A stretch of 64,000 nt of DNA from Bryoerythrophyllum caledonicum (lineage: Eukaryota > Streptophyta > Bryopsida > Pottiales > Pottiaceae). The DNA is taken from the NCBI GenBank assembly GCA_963971425.1, contig OZ020516.1, forward strand, positions 35,762,199 through 35,826,198, given 5' to 3'. The position numbers were made by a program, and so were the translations under genes. Below, piece after piece: positions 1 through 11,650 of the stretch; the stretch's first letter is position 1, and each line of letters starts with the position of its first letter. The notes under the pieces were generated by a model. The model did no database searches. It was given only the letters and a program-made list of their open reading frames with translations, and was not told the origin of the DNA.

Positions 1-3000
1 ACCAGTTCCTTGAAGAGGTAAAAATGATTCTTGAGTATATTTGATATTTCATTTGAAGTGATACACCTACATAGAGTGATTATTCAAAATAATTTCTCTT
101 CTTATATTTTCAGATTATAAAGCATTGGAGTTCGAATTCAAAGCTTGAGATGACTTTGGATAAGTTACAGTTGATTGCAACTTCCAATGTCCCACCCCAT
201 TTCAAAGTTCGATGGCTTCAGTGGTGGAATTCTAGCAATGCCACTAGGGAAGCTCTCCACTTTCCTCCGAAAGGATTCAGCTATAAGGAGTTAGACTTGT
301 GGTTAAACAAGGCATCCTTTTGGGCCAGAGTAAGTTCTGTTTAGCAAATTTCTTTATTTCTGTGAATTTAGTTCATCATATTTTGGAATCAGTTCGTTCA
401 TAAAATGCTTTCAACCCAGTTGAGCAAGTTAATGTTGCAAAATTTGATCATTGTAGCTTGAAGTCGCCGTCACTGAGGAGTTTGAGAGTGTACTTATAGC
501 CGACAAGCTGCCGCTGAAGTTGGACCTACCGGAGAGACCTCGATCTCCACAAGAGTATGTGGAGGCATCGAGGGTTAAACTTTGGGTGCATGCCTTTCCA
601 ACACTCTTAAGAAGCAAGACCACATTCTCAAGGTCAAAGGAATTTAAGAACCACAAGAATATTGACTTGGCTGTGAAGCGAGTTGTTTGGAGGTGAGAGG
701 GGTATTTTAGTGATATCAATTACAAATCATTGCCTTTAATTTATTTATCTAAATGTGTTATTGCAACTTACACGTATTATATGAAAGAGCTCTTTGTTAA
801 GGGTGCCCTTGAAAGACATCAGCTTCCATTGTTTCTTCAGACATGGATTGATAAAAATTCATCGCATTGTATGTTCACTCCTACTCAGCTTCAATCGTGG
901 TCAACTTTGTATTTAAATGATGGATGTTGGTATCTCGATTGCACGAAGCCTTTTTGTCCATCTGAGGAGGAAGCGGCAAAGGCTTCTCATGACAAATCCG
1001 AGGTATCTGGAGTGGTTGGTGCCACCACTCAAACCACTGTTGACCTCAGTGATGAGGATATGGACACCGCTGGCGGGAGTACATTATCTGGGAAAGAGCA
1101 GTTGAAGGTCCTTTCTAAGCGCGCCAAGGAGGCTGAGAGAGAAGATCAAAGGAAAAAAAAAGAAGTAAGGCGGGCTATGGAGAAAGCTCGAAGGGCTGCC
1201 GAATTGGCTACTGCGAAGGCAAAGGAGGCAGAGGCAAAGGCAGTAGCTCTTGGCTCAGCAAGATCTGGCACTCTAGGAGATAGCCCCTCAACTGTTGGTG
1301 TGAGTCCAACCTCCTCAGATTCTTTACCTTGTCTGCATTTGAAGCGAGATGCTACATTTGCAGGGCTATCAATGTCACGGTTGGTTCAAGGTATTTCCCA
1401 TGCACTTAAAGACATTGTGCAAGATACACAATTTGTTGATGAGTGCATTATTAATGCCTCGCTGATGTCCATTGATGCACACCTTTCCAAGTTCAAGTCT
1501 TTTCCATCGGCATGGACAAACTTGCGGGCCTTCGTCGATAAGGTACTTTATTTTCATTATTTCTGTTATATTTTTGTCCATTCATTAATTGATAGTCAAT
1601 CTAATTACTATTTTTATTCCAGCACAAGCTTGATCGCCCTCGACATTTCTCAGGTCGTCCAGAGAAGACTTTTGGTGTTGATTTGATGGTTGTGGATATT
1701 CCGGAGAACTTGCCAGTTCCAAATATTTCCACGTCTATTCCGGCGTGGAATGTTTTGGATGAGAGCTTTGTGGATTTGATTTTTGACTTTGCCAACAATC
1801 ACATTCATGACGATGGCGGCTTACTTCTCTTTCATGCTGATGATCAAAGTCTGAACTCCAAGTTGAAGGGCTTTATGAGAGCTTATCATTTCAAGATTTT
1901 CAAGGAGTGGATGGGTGTCAATCGGTTGCGTTTGACAAGTGCCAAGGATCCATCAAAAACTGTAAGTATCCTAAATTATATAGTTTTTTAATCCTTCTAT
2001 TTGGATTTTAAATGTTATTAGTCAGTTCGTTTTTTAATGTTTTTTTCTTTGCAGACACTTCGATTTTGCATCAAGTTGTTACTTCAAAATATCCCGAACT
2101 CCGCACCGTCTTTGTTTTCTTTGAAACCAGTTGACGAGTTGGAGGCTGTTGAAATCAACATCGTGGCTGATGATGTGCTGCACAATTTTGTTACAAAAGA
2201 CTCACAGCTTATTCGGGACACTATTCCATAGAGAGGAGCACGGGAGAAGGACCCCATTCTTCTTCAGATGCTTATTGAAGCAAGTACTCATGTTGGAGAC
2301 ATTATGCTGGATTGTACTGCTTCAACTGGTATGTTGTCATTTCGTTACTTATTCTGATATAAACTCTTAGGTGTAGTTGGGATGTTTTCTCTAATTCATC
2401 TAACTGGCATTTTAATTTACAGGTGCCTCCATTCATGCTTGTCGTAAGGCCGGTCGCCATGTTGCGGCGTTAGAGGATGATGGAGAGATTTTTAACTCTA
2501 TTTTGCAGCCGCTTGTTGTCCGAAGGGTGAGCGACGGCTTGAAGAAGCAACGCATTCATGCAGGGCAGACAAGTGCTGATGATGATGAGGAGCTCATAGA
2601 GGACGACGAGCCTATGATCGATATTGTTCCACGAAACCGATTCTGTGCGTAAGTCTTGCATCTTGAATTTTAGTTATTAGACTAACCATTTTTCATGTAA
2701 TTTTTGTATATTTTTCTGATCTTCATTTGGTTTTGTGAATTTTGTTTCAACAGCTCACGTGTGAGGACACCTAGAGATCGACAACGCATCCTTTCTGATC
2801 GTTTTTTTTTTACTCCGGAGAAGCCGTTTCACTTACCAGTGTATGCAGAGGCGCTGGCTCAAGCATCTTTATTCACCTCGCCAACTTTTATCGCTCCTTC
2901 TGGCTTCACTGGAGATCCTAGAGTACTAGAATTTATGGATGTGTCAGCTGTAGAAGATGTTCTGGTTCTACAGCCTTCTATTGTGAGTGGAGATGTGAGT

Positions 3001-3102
3001 TGTGATTACTCTTCGCAGTCTTCTAGTATGAGTTCATTATCTCCTCATGAATCTATTACTACTTTCGTCGACGGCACTTCAACTTCATCTTCTTCTAGGT
3101 AG
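1..3102 (+). pseudogene. N4/N6 DNA methyltransferase-like gene, copy 1 (5' end outside window, one in-frame stop)
   Basis: Eight exons can be followed at 1-17, 114-329, 457-692, 774-1542, 1623-1961, 2055-2328, 2423-2648 and 2754-3102, and phases match at every junction. The encoded order is an N-terminal helical region (M-T-L-D-K-L start near 150), a long Lys/Glu/Ala coiled coil (about 1105-1255), then a region resembling beta-order amino-methyltransferases. There D-I-P-E-N (1692-1706) sits where D-P-P-Y is expected, and G-D-I-M-L-D-C-T-A-S-T-G (2295-2424, split by an intron) sits where the F-x-G-x-G SAM loop is expected, followed by R-K-A-G-R-H-V-A-A-L-E. Both catalytic motifs are degenerate, so methyl transfer is doubtful. 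A TAG at 2229-2231 interrupts exon 6, probably from a Trp codon, and the frame is open on both sides. The intron before exon 4 seems to end in AC instead of AG. The family call is an inference from motif order; a homology search would decide it. Confidence 0.6.
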
Positions 3103-3768
3103 TAATATCAATACACTATTTTGTGCTTGTCTAGTGACTTGACTTTCGCCAGTGACTTTACAGTGATGTACATCATATATATATATATATATTTATAATG
3201 TAGTAGTGAGACTACAAGGGCCACTACTTTGGTTTTACAGTTTCTTCTTGGCATCCTTCCATTCTATTTAATAGGTTTGCAATAGTTGAAATTTATTGAG
3301 TACTACATAAGTTTTTTCGCATGTACTTTGACGATTTGCATGATTTAAGATCAACCGTGAACAGACATCATTTAGTTTACTATTTAAAATAATTTAATTG
3401 TATAGACTATATAGATACATGATTAGAACAAAATTTAGTAAAGTTTAAGCAGAATTGATGGTAGAGGATGGAATTAGAATTTCTCACTTTATCGATGTGT
3501 TTAATTGCATTTATTTATTTTGCCTGAAATATGCATTCATATTTTAGAAACTACACCGTAACTTTATTTTATTTTTGCAATATTCTTTTGTTATTTTCAA
3601 AAAACTCGCCCTAAACCCTAAACCCACTTTCACGGTGATAGGACCTTTATTATCCATTTGGTGTTTACTTCCACCTACTAGAGTTCTTCGGGTTAAAAAA
3701 AAATATGAATCCACACTCCCTGCTCTTCTTTTCCCTGCTCCCCGCTCCCCGCTCTCTGCTCTAGGCTC
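3103..3768. other. AT-rich spacer with a short AT microsatellite and a telo-box
   Basis: There is no gene here that I can support. An (AT)n run lies at about 3175-3192. A C-C-C-T-A-A-A run of two and a half units at 3609-3625 matches the plant telo-box and lies about 150 bases before the possible start codon at 3769. It is too short to be a relic telomere. Confidence 0.5.
3609..3625 (+). promoter_or_regulatory. telo-box (CCCTAAA repeat)
   Basis: Two full CCCTAAA units plus CCC precede the RING-like pseudogene. Telo-boxes are known in plant promoters of translation and cell-cycle genes. Function here is an inference from position only. Confidence 0.3.
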
Positions 3769-4858
3769 ATGCGACAGCTTTCCCCATTGAGCGAGCAGTA
3801 TTATCAATGGAAGGTGGCATGCATCTTGAATGTTGAACGTGCGAGACAAATGGAAGTAGAGTTCAAGAAGATTGACAATGAATACAAGTCGTTCAATACG
3901 TGCCGTGACTTTGGCCTTACATCTTGGGCACACATGACACATTGATGAGATGTTTCCAAGTGATTTGCCAGTGCTTGATGGTAGATCTATTGACTGGGCA
4001 AAGTTGAGGTGGAACCACATCGAGGCTATGTCTGCTCATGTCCTTTGTCCAAGCCAAGACGTGGAGGCACGCAAGTTATGGCCAACTCTAGTGACCTTTA
4101 CGCAAAACGGAGACAATTGCTCACTTTGCTTGAATCCATTTGGGCCAGAAGGTGCAAATGTCGTTGGCACGTACCGATGCTTATACCATCCAATGTGCCT
4201 CCTAGGTAGTCTCTTGACATGCAAAGTGTAGAGCACCATTTCATGAGCCCTTGTATGATTTGTTTGGCCTCACTATCTACATGCCACCTAGTTGGGAGTT
4301 GAGTCTGGAGACTGCACCAGAGACGGTGCATGCTCATAGATGGCCAGAAGATTTGGTGTGGAGTTGTGGTGCATCATTGCACCAGCTAGAGAAGTCCAAT
4401 GTAAGCTTGCAACTTGGTTGAAAAAATGACCACAAAGAAATTGTGCAAGTTTGCAAGAAGCTCATATTGGCAACCACTACGGCAGATGTTGGTAGACGGA
4501 GCTTCTTCTACCAAGTCATGGGCGGATATTGGGATGCTATACGCAAGCAATTCCAATTTGGACAACATCTAGATGGTTTACTCTGGAATAATTTGGGACA
4601 CATGGTGTCAAATTTGAGAGAGGGCACTGATCTTGACCTTCGCAATGCATTGCAATGGAAAGAATCGCAATGGAAGGAGGCCTGGAAGGAGGAAGCAATT
4701 GACTACCTTCTTGAGGAACATAGTCCGGAGACTATAACGACGCTCAAAGCACTTCGAAAATCCAAAATGTTACATGCTCTGATAAGCTCGGATGGGCCTC
4801 ACCAAAGGACGCAAGCCGCACATAGATTGCTTGGTGATGGGGCTGGAATAAGTGTGTA
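3769..4858 (+). pseudogene. RING-like zinc-binding protein, decayed
   Basis: An open stretch from ATG 3769 to about 3941 encodes an alpha-helical segment (L-S-E-Q-Y-Y-Q-W-K). The frame then shifts and continues from 3950. From about 4120 the translation reads C-S-L-C-L-N-P-F-G-P, then C-L-Y-H-P-M-C, and after a stop and frameshift near 4227 it continues as P-F-H-E-P-L-Y-D-L-F-G-L. The Cys/His spacing resembles a RING or PHD-like cross-brace with a conserved tail. A last open segment at 4443-4858 is helical and ends at a TAG. At least three disruptions (3942, about 4230, about 4423) argue that it no longer makes a full protein, unless introns I have not recognised remove them. I do not recognise the family. 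The zinc-binding reading is inferred from the Cys/His pattern. Confidence 0.5.
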
Positions 4859-7800
4859 GAGCCTAAATGTCAATTTTAGTTTTTTTTCTAAAATTTATAG
4901 CTTAAAAGAGTTAAAATAACTAAAAAAGTAGTTAGTTAATAGTAAAAGTTAAGAGAAACTTTTAAAATAAGTGAAAAAACTTAAAATAGCCTAAAGGAAA
5001 TAATGCTAGTATGAAAGGACTTAAAGAAAAGACTAAAAGAATAGTCACACCTTTTAATTAGTTGAAAGGGTTTAAGCAAAACTTGAAGGGGTGGAAGGAA
5101 AAGGAAGAAACCTTTTAAGAAATAGTGTCTCTTCATAGTTTTAGCTTAAGTGGAGTAGGAATTCATTTTGAATTCACCACATTGAAGAAGCAATTGTGAG
5201 TCCTAGCTTGGAGCTAGCAATTCTTGCGATGGTTGTAAGAATTTTTAAGCTAATACATATTGTGTTGTATAAAATTGTATTGATTCTAATTGATTAAGCA
5301 ACTTTGCACATGTGACTTGTGAAAGTGAGTCTTAATAATTAAGAAGTCGAATTTTAATTGATTGTAATATCTTAAATTGATAAACAGTTTAAGAAGATTT
5401 AATGTTGCACTTATTGAATAAGTAACATTGAAAGAAAATAAAACATATTCAAAAAACTAAAAATATTTGTGACTAAGAATTATTATAATAATAATTGAAT
5501 TACAAGATAAGAGTTCTTATATTTGAAGTGCATTAATTAATCTTAAGGAATTAATTGCATTAAAGGGAGTCATGTTGTTTTAGAAGAATGCAATTACTTT
5601 GAGTTTAAGAATAATGTATAGTGGATTAAATCAAAGGAATTAAATTTGATTGAAAGTGAATGTGTTAGAGTATAGATCTAAAAAAGAATCATTCTTAAAC
5701 TTCTAACAAGTGTGATTGTTTAAGTTAATGTGTTTGGATGTGGAATCCACTTGGAGTTTTAAGAGATTAGTAACCGAACAAAGCAATGAGTTAAGCAATG
5801 GATAAATTCCGTTCGCCTAACAAGGCATAGTTAGAGGTTTGGGCACACACACAAGAAAGACAAAGAGCAAGGCTCTTGTCGCAATCATTCTTCTTCTTGG
5901 GTTAATATAAAAATTCCCAATCCTTAAAAAGTGTAGATTTTTTAACCCAAAACCTGTAAAAGAATGCATTATAACTTTAAGTTTTATTATAGAAGACATT
6001 TTTTATGAGATAATTAGATTAAATTACCTAAACACTAGACGCTAGATCATCCCGGGAAGAATTTAGAATCATGTAGAGACTTGTCTGAATCTTGGGTGTT
6101 TTGCGAATGTGAATTTTACGGTTTACAAAGTGCAAGTGGTGATCCAAGTACAAGTACTACCAGTAGAGCCGAAGGAAGTAGTTCTGGCGAGGCGGAAGGT
6201 AGTGCGATTTTAGAATGGAGAGGGGCACGGGGAGCATAGGCAAATAGAGTGAAAGATGAAGGCATAGTGTATGTTGCGGCATCCTCAAAAGCAATACAAG
6301 GACATCTCAAAAGCTTGGAATTCTTTTACTGTAGCTCACTTTGAAACACCGTAAAGTCTTTGTTTATAAAAATCTTTGTTTATTCATTTGTCTTTTAATT
6401 TCCTCAATTTTTGAGAACTCAATATTCCAAATAATTTGAGTTGCCAACATGCAACGCGCAGCCCCCATGAGCGCGCGCATGCAAGCAACTAATGTTGGAT
6501 ATGCCGCGCTCGACCGTGGGGCGCGCACGACCTTCAATGCACGCGCCCAACCAATTGGGGCACGTGCATGGTCCATGTTGGTACGAACCCCGCCTTGATT
6601 TGTACGTGCCCGATGGTCTTGATAGTAAATGTTCACCATATTTATCTAGTAAATGTTGAAATGTCATTGGAGAACGTGAAGAACATATCTAAAGATTGGT
6701 TTGCACGGTTTACAGTAATTATTGGGAAAAAAACATTTATATTTTATATCTATTATCGTGCAGAAAAACATGATTTGTAACCTGACTAGATACTATTGGT
6801 ACGAGATCCTACCCGGACAATATCCTATGTGGATTTGGAAGCACTAGCAGGTGCATACCCTGAAAAGGCATTGCAAATACCTGGAACATCGTCCATAAGC
6901 ATACACGGATCTTGATGTGAAGGAGGGCGTGGGGGTCGCGAAGCAACTTTGGGCGACAACTCAAGTGAAACAAACCCTAGTGCAAATCTAGGTGGAAGTA
7001 GCAAATATTCAAATGATAACTTTCAAGTTTAAAGTAGAAAAAGGTTTTATGTGAACAACAATTGGACATGAATTAGTCGATCATAAGAGATGGGGTGGAC
7101 TAATTGTATCAATGGCGCCATGCACACCATGTAACATATGAGAATCAAGTTGATCAATATTTCCAAACCGAGACATGGCAGTTGGGGTGACGCGGCTCAA
7201 TTAGAGACGCCAGCAAGGGCCACAAGAAGAATTTACGTTTCTTTTTATAGGCCTGCCTACCTTGCAATCAGAGTTCTTGGAGATAGGATCCTGCGGCTGA
7301 TCAAGCACCGCATGTCTTGCTAATACTTATCTCGCCCGGACGTTCTCATAATCGGAGCACGTCTCCAATGTGAACAGCCTCCAGTCGATAGACCACGCCT
7401 TATTTGGCATCCAACTTTAAGATTTTTGATGAAATGAATGTATTGGAGTGTGTGGAGATGGTTCTAACAATTGTTTATCCTAAATTCACCCAACCGTTAG
7501 CCTTTAAAATCAATGCAAGGGAGGTCAATTTTGCATAACCACCCATGCCTTGTAGGCAAGGCCTTCTAAACCGCCTAGATAGATCCTGGTACATTTCTCC
7601 CTCTACGCTTCGTGATATGCTTGAATTAAGCTGCTAGTGACTTATGAATATGCCTCAACTCTACTTGCTTGAAGATTCAATGCCTGCTACTCTCTAAACT
7701 CCTCCCAACAAAGATTAACTAGTTAGGTGTTGTTCCTTGCACGTCCATTTTGATCACTGAAAAGCAATCTAGGTCACCATAGAGGCAACCAAATCCATGC

Positions 7801-8035
7801 ATTTCACTACAAGGAGGTTAAGCGATGAAGGTTTGTAAGGCCTCGTACACGAGGCCTTTTTCAATGACAATGGGTTGCATCATTTGTCGGCTAATTATTG
7901 TGGTTTTGGTAGGTTGAACTTGGCAAAAAAAACGGAGTTGTTTGGGACAACACAACCAAGGAATCACCACCCTTGTCAATGTTTTGAGTGATGAGGTGGG
8001 CAAAAGAGCACCCTAAACCTATTGATTTGATGCCT
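4859..8035. other. gene-poor interval with weak coding traces
   Basis: 4860-6100 is very AT-rich with no support for a gene. 6120-6235 reads as a Ser/Gly/Thr-rich open stretch (A-S-G-D-P-S-T-S-T-T) and might be a further exon of the RING-like pseudogene. 6450-6570 is a small GC-rich island with alternating GCGC and GCAT in an AT-rich surround. 6800-7400 holds short open stretches with no recognisable product. 7839-7860 contains a near-perfect palindrome around AGGCCTCGT, part of which recurs near 8146. 7820-8030 may contain remains of exons upstream of methyltransferase-like copy 2. Confidence 0.4.
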
Positions 8036-8253
8036 CGTAGTGATATGCACTTATCTAGCCTAATTATGGCTCTGGAGTCAAGTTGTTAGATTTTTCCTCT
8101 TATTAGCCATGATGTAGAGCTGTTCTTATCATAATTGAGCTCACCTCGTACACAAGGCCTACTGTGATGCTCTGAAGGATACTGAGATACGAGGCCTACT
8201 GTGATGCCTCATGGTGGTGTCATAATTAGGCTAGATAAGTGCATATCACTACG
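8036..8253. mobile_element. 218-bp foldback/MITE with 33-bp terminal inverted repeats
   Basis: 8036-8068 and 8221-8253 are reverse complements over about 33 bases (start CGTAGTGATATGCACTTATC). The interior contains repeated GAGGCCTACTGTGATGC motifs. No coding capacity is seen and no clear target-site duplication is visible. It lies just before the recognisable exons of methyltransferase-like copy 2. Confidence 0.65.
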
Positions 8254-11200
8254 TTTTGAAAGGGGGCTATATTGATGGAGATCGTGCATTTTACATTTCA
8301 GTCTTTGATGACCGTGAGATGTTGCGTGAGGTTACACCTGAGATAAAGTCTTCTTGGAATTCACATTGAATAACAGCAAAAGAGAAGTTTGAAAAGTTGT
8401 TGAAGGCGACTCCAGAGTTAGCCATCTTTTGTGGCAAAATGTTTTTGTCTAGGACGGAAACCATAGCTTCAATGCATAGTGGCGTTTTATTTCTGAGCAG
8501 CATTTAGATGATCCTGATTTGCATTACGTCGTCCTGAGCATTGTATTAAATCCTACAGGCCGGATTTTGGTATTACTTAATTGTATGCACGATGTCAATT
8601 GGTAATTTTTTTAACTCTTGTTTTTTCTTCTAGTTTTTCTATTAATTTCTCTATATGTGTAATAACTTTGGAATAATCTGACTATATACATATGATCATG
8701 TAAGCTTACATAGAACGATTTTGTGAAGATTAGCCTACTAGAAAAACTACAACGCATTCAATATTATGTTGGGTTGAGATTGGAAGATTTCAAGGACCTG
8801 TTGGCATCCGAAGATTTCAAAACTTGCGCAAAAGTTTGGCAATGACATGCTGCTTGGTTTCTGTTGACGGTTTTTATTTCATTCTTGTATTGGGTATGAT
8901 GTGCAAACTGCTTCTATTTAGTTAATATATATGTACTATGTTGTTTGTAATTTTGTTTTATCTTTTTGCTATTACTAACTTCATTTGTCTGGAAACAAGA
9001 TATTGCTCGCGCTTCAAATGAGGCTGCAATAGAATACAAAAAGAAGACACCCATAGAAGAGAGAAGTGCATCACGCGTGTGGAAGGTCATGAGCGATGTT
9101 GCGGCTAGCACTGTGAAGTCCATTGAAAGCAAGGACTTTCAATAGTACCATTGCTGAAGCAAATCTCAATAATAGCACAGAGTTTTTTGATGAGGTATGT
9201 TTTTTTTTAATTTGTGTCATTGGTTTTAGTTTCATTACAAAATTTGGCCTATATATTTTAAACTCTACTCTCTAATAGTTCAATTCTGAGTTCATATTCT
9301 ACAAATCAATTTTCATTTCAGTCACTTTAAAAAGACTAAAATGACAATTGAGAAGTTAAAGAAAGTGGCAACAGCTGTAGTGGAGCCCTGTTTCAAAGCA
9401 AGGTGGCTACATTTTTGGAAATCGCCATGAGTTGTTCGTTCTGCATTCCGCTTTCTAGCTTCCCAGTTCAGAAATGGCGCTCTTGATTCGTTTCTTAACC
9501 GTGCTACATTTTGGGCACAAGTGATATATCTCACTTCCTACTGATTTCTTGTTCTTTGGTAGAAATTATTATCACATTCAATATATGTATGTCATCTAAC
9601 TTCTTATATGAATGATTTCAGTTGGAAGATAAGTTCATTGCTCATTTCGATGAGATTTTGTGCGACGGGTACAAAATCAATATCAGTCAACTGGGAGGCT
9701 TCCCTTAGTATTGTGATAATGGTTCTGAATATGTGGAAAAATGGCGCATGATTCTCTAGAAGAAGGCATATATGGTTTTTGTACATCCGAGTCTAAAACC
9801 ACTCTTTCATAAGGATTCAAACCTGGATGTGCTGCCAGATGCTGATCTTGCCATAAAACGGCACTCATACAAATAAGTTATCTATATAATCTCAGGTTTT
9901 GTTTACATTCAATAAATTATTGTTTCTTCATGGTTCAAAATATAATTTAAAATGATGTGTATAGGTATATTGTTAGAGAGTTGTTGCCCAAGAATGCTCT
10001 TAAACTATCCATACGCCTTGTTTTTTGTCAATGTAGATTCAACCTTCATCAAACTTGTGCATCTTTACGGAGGTTCAGAAGCAGAGGTAGTCCACACAGC
10101 TATTACATGGTGGTGGATGGTATTTGGAGTATTCTGCCAGTTTCATCCTTGATGCGGAGAAAGACTTTTATAATGGTCTTTTAACCCTTAAAGGACTAAG
10201 AGGACCAAAACGGTTCTTTGGTGAATTTGGGCAGGTACCTATGATTTGAAAAAAAATCCTTTTTAATTGGATTTTTTTTTCAAGATAGGATCTGATAAGA
10301 GCTTCATGGAGATATTTATTTATTTATTTTTGGATTTGTGGTTTGAGAGTTAGTACCACTTAAGCCAAAAGTGGGGACTCCGGGCACCTCCAAAATTTTT
10401 GACAAAAGTTTCTATTGACATTGAGATTTTTCACACATATAAAGAATATTTCCTTCTTTAGAAATTTTCCCAAAAAAATTCTTGTCTTTAGTGTAAAAAG
10501 GCATATTATTCCAAGTCAAACATTTTCACACATTGTCGGGCAACGGGGGAAAAAATTTTCATCTTTTCTACATAAAACCTAGAGATCTTCATATTTTTCA
10601 CTTTTTATTTTTTCAACAGCAATATGTGGTGAAAACCTTCTTATTGACTGTTTGGATTATCATTTAAATACATACGTAGTTCACAAAAAAATAAAACGTG
10701 AAATGGCAATTTTTGAACCTCCACTCCTTGCACACTTGTTTTGAATATGCTACACCCCTTTTTTACCTCTAAAAATTGGTGAGTTGTGAAATAACATCAT
10801 GCTTAAGACAATGGTAAAAGATTTAGACCTTGTACTATGCAAAAATTTGATACAAAATGAAGTCAAAGTCACCTGATCTACTCAACGCAGGGATGAAAAT
10901 GAACCATTGTTTTGACTTTAAACACTAAAATCTATCAATCCGTGCCGTGGATTGCAACCAAAATTTGATGGCATGTTTATATGGAAGTCTATTTTAAGAT
11001 CTTATGGTTGAAAATCCGAAATTCACTTTAAAATGTGATTTTCATATCTCTTTTTGATAGTGGCAGTTTTGGACTGGTTTTAGAGCGAAATAGGTCGTCG
11101 TCCTTTAGGGGTTAAATGTTGCACCCCTTCCCACTGTAGCAGATGTCCACGAGCCAGAAACTGAGGTTGTCCAGCAATTTTCAGTACTGCCACTTGGTTC

Positions 11201-11650
11201 AAGAAGAGACTTTGGCTAAAATAAAGCGGCTTACGAAAGCAGGAAGGTAGAAGCCCATCACAGATGTTGAGGCTGTGAAGAAGGTTGAGATATAAGCAGT
11301 TGTTGAAGCCGCCCGGCAATTGTAAGTCTTTCTACATTGCCTAATCCTACAGAGCAGGAATGAGGTCCTCACACGAAATTCTCCACCAGTGAAGGCGTCC
11401 TCTCAGGCTGCTAGATCGAGCCTAGTTGAATTCACACGGATGGAGGTGCAACAGCGCAAGCAGTGTCAGTTTCAATTTTCCGAAACTTTCATTGCTTAAA
11501 GATCTATTGTCTCATCCAAGTGGAGATTGAAATAGTCCCCTCAATCACCAGCTAGCCTAGCTACAATGATTACTATTGTTGGAAAACATTGACGGCGCAG
11601 TTGAAGATCGAGTCATTCCACTCTGCTCCACATGCATGGCCCAGGAAATA
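8254..11650 (+). pseudogene. ParB-like plus methyltransferase-like gene, copy 2, decayed
   Basis: This is a paralogue of the gene at 1-3102. The segment 9342-9520 encodes M-T-I-E-K-L-K-K-V-A-T and ends F-L-N-R-A-T-F-W-A, matching copy 1 (M-T-L-D-K-L to L-N-K-A-S-F-W-A). The next exon begins L-E-D-K-F where copy 1 has L-E-V-A-V, so intron positions are shared. Upstream exons cover about 8260-8600, 8725-8870 and 8999-9206. The first carries D-G-N-H-S-F-N-A (8453-8476) followed by an S-E-Q-H-L-D-D-P-D segment, which resembles the D-G-x-H-R loop of ParB/sulfiredoxin-fold domains. Damage includes TAG at 8450 and 8477, TGA at 9429, several frameshifts, and insertion of a 927-bp TTAA-flanked element at 10185-11111 within the third-exon equivalent. 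A coiled-coil remnant resumes at about 11130-11320. The methyltransferase part is not recognisable here. Confidence 0.6.
10185..11111. mobile_element. piggyBac-like non-autonomous element P1 (927 bp)
   Basis: TTAA at 10181-10184 and 11112-11115 flank ends reading CCCTTAAAGGAC and, on the other strand, CCCCTAAAGGAC. TTAA target duplication with CCC-starting ends is the hallmark of piggyBac elements. There is no transposase. The interior closely matches P2 (27964-28887) in reverse orientation. It interrupts methyltransferase-like copy 2. Confidence 0.7.

Noticed and set aside
3609..3625. Interstitial telomere or chromosome-end relic
   Set aside because: There are only two and a half CCCTAAA units; a promoter telo-box or chance fits better.
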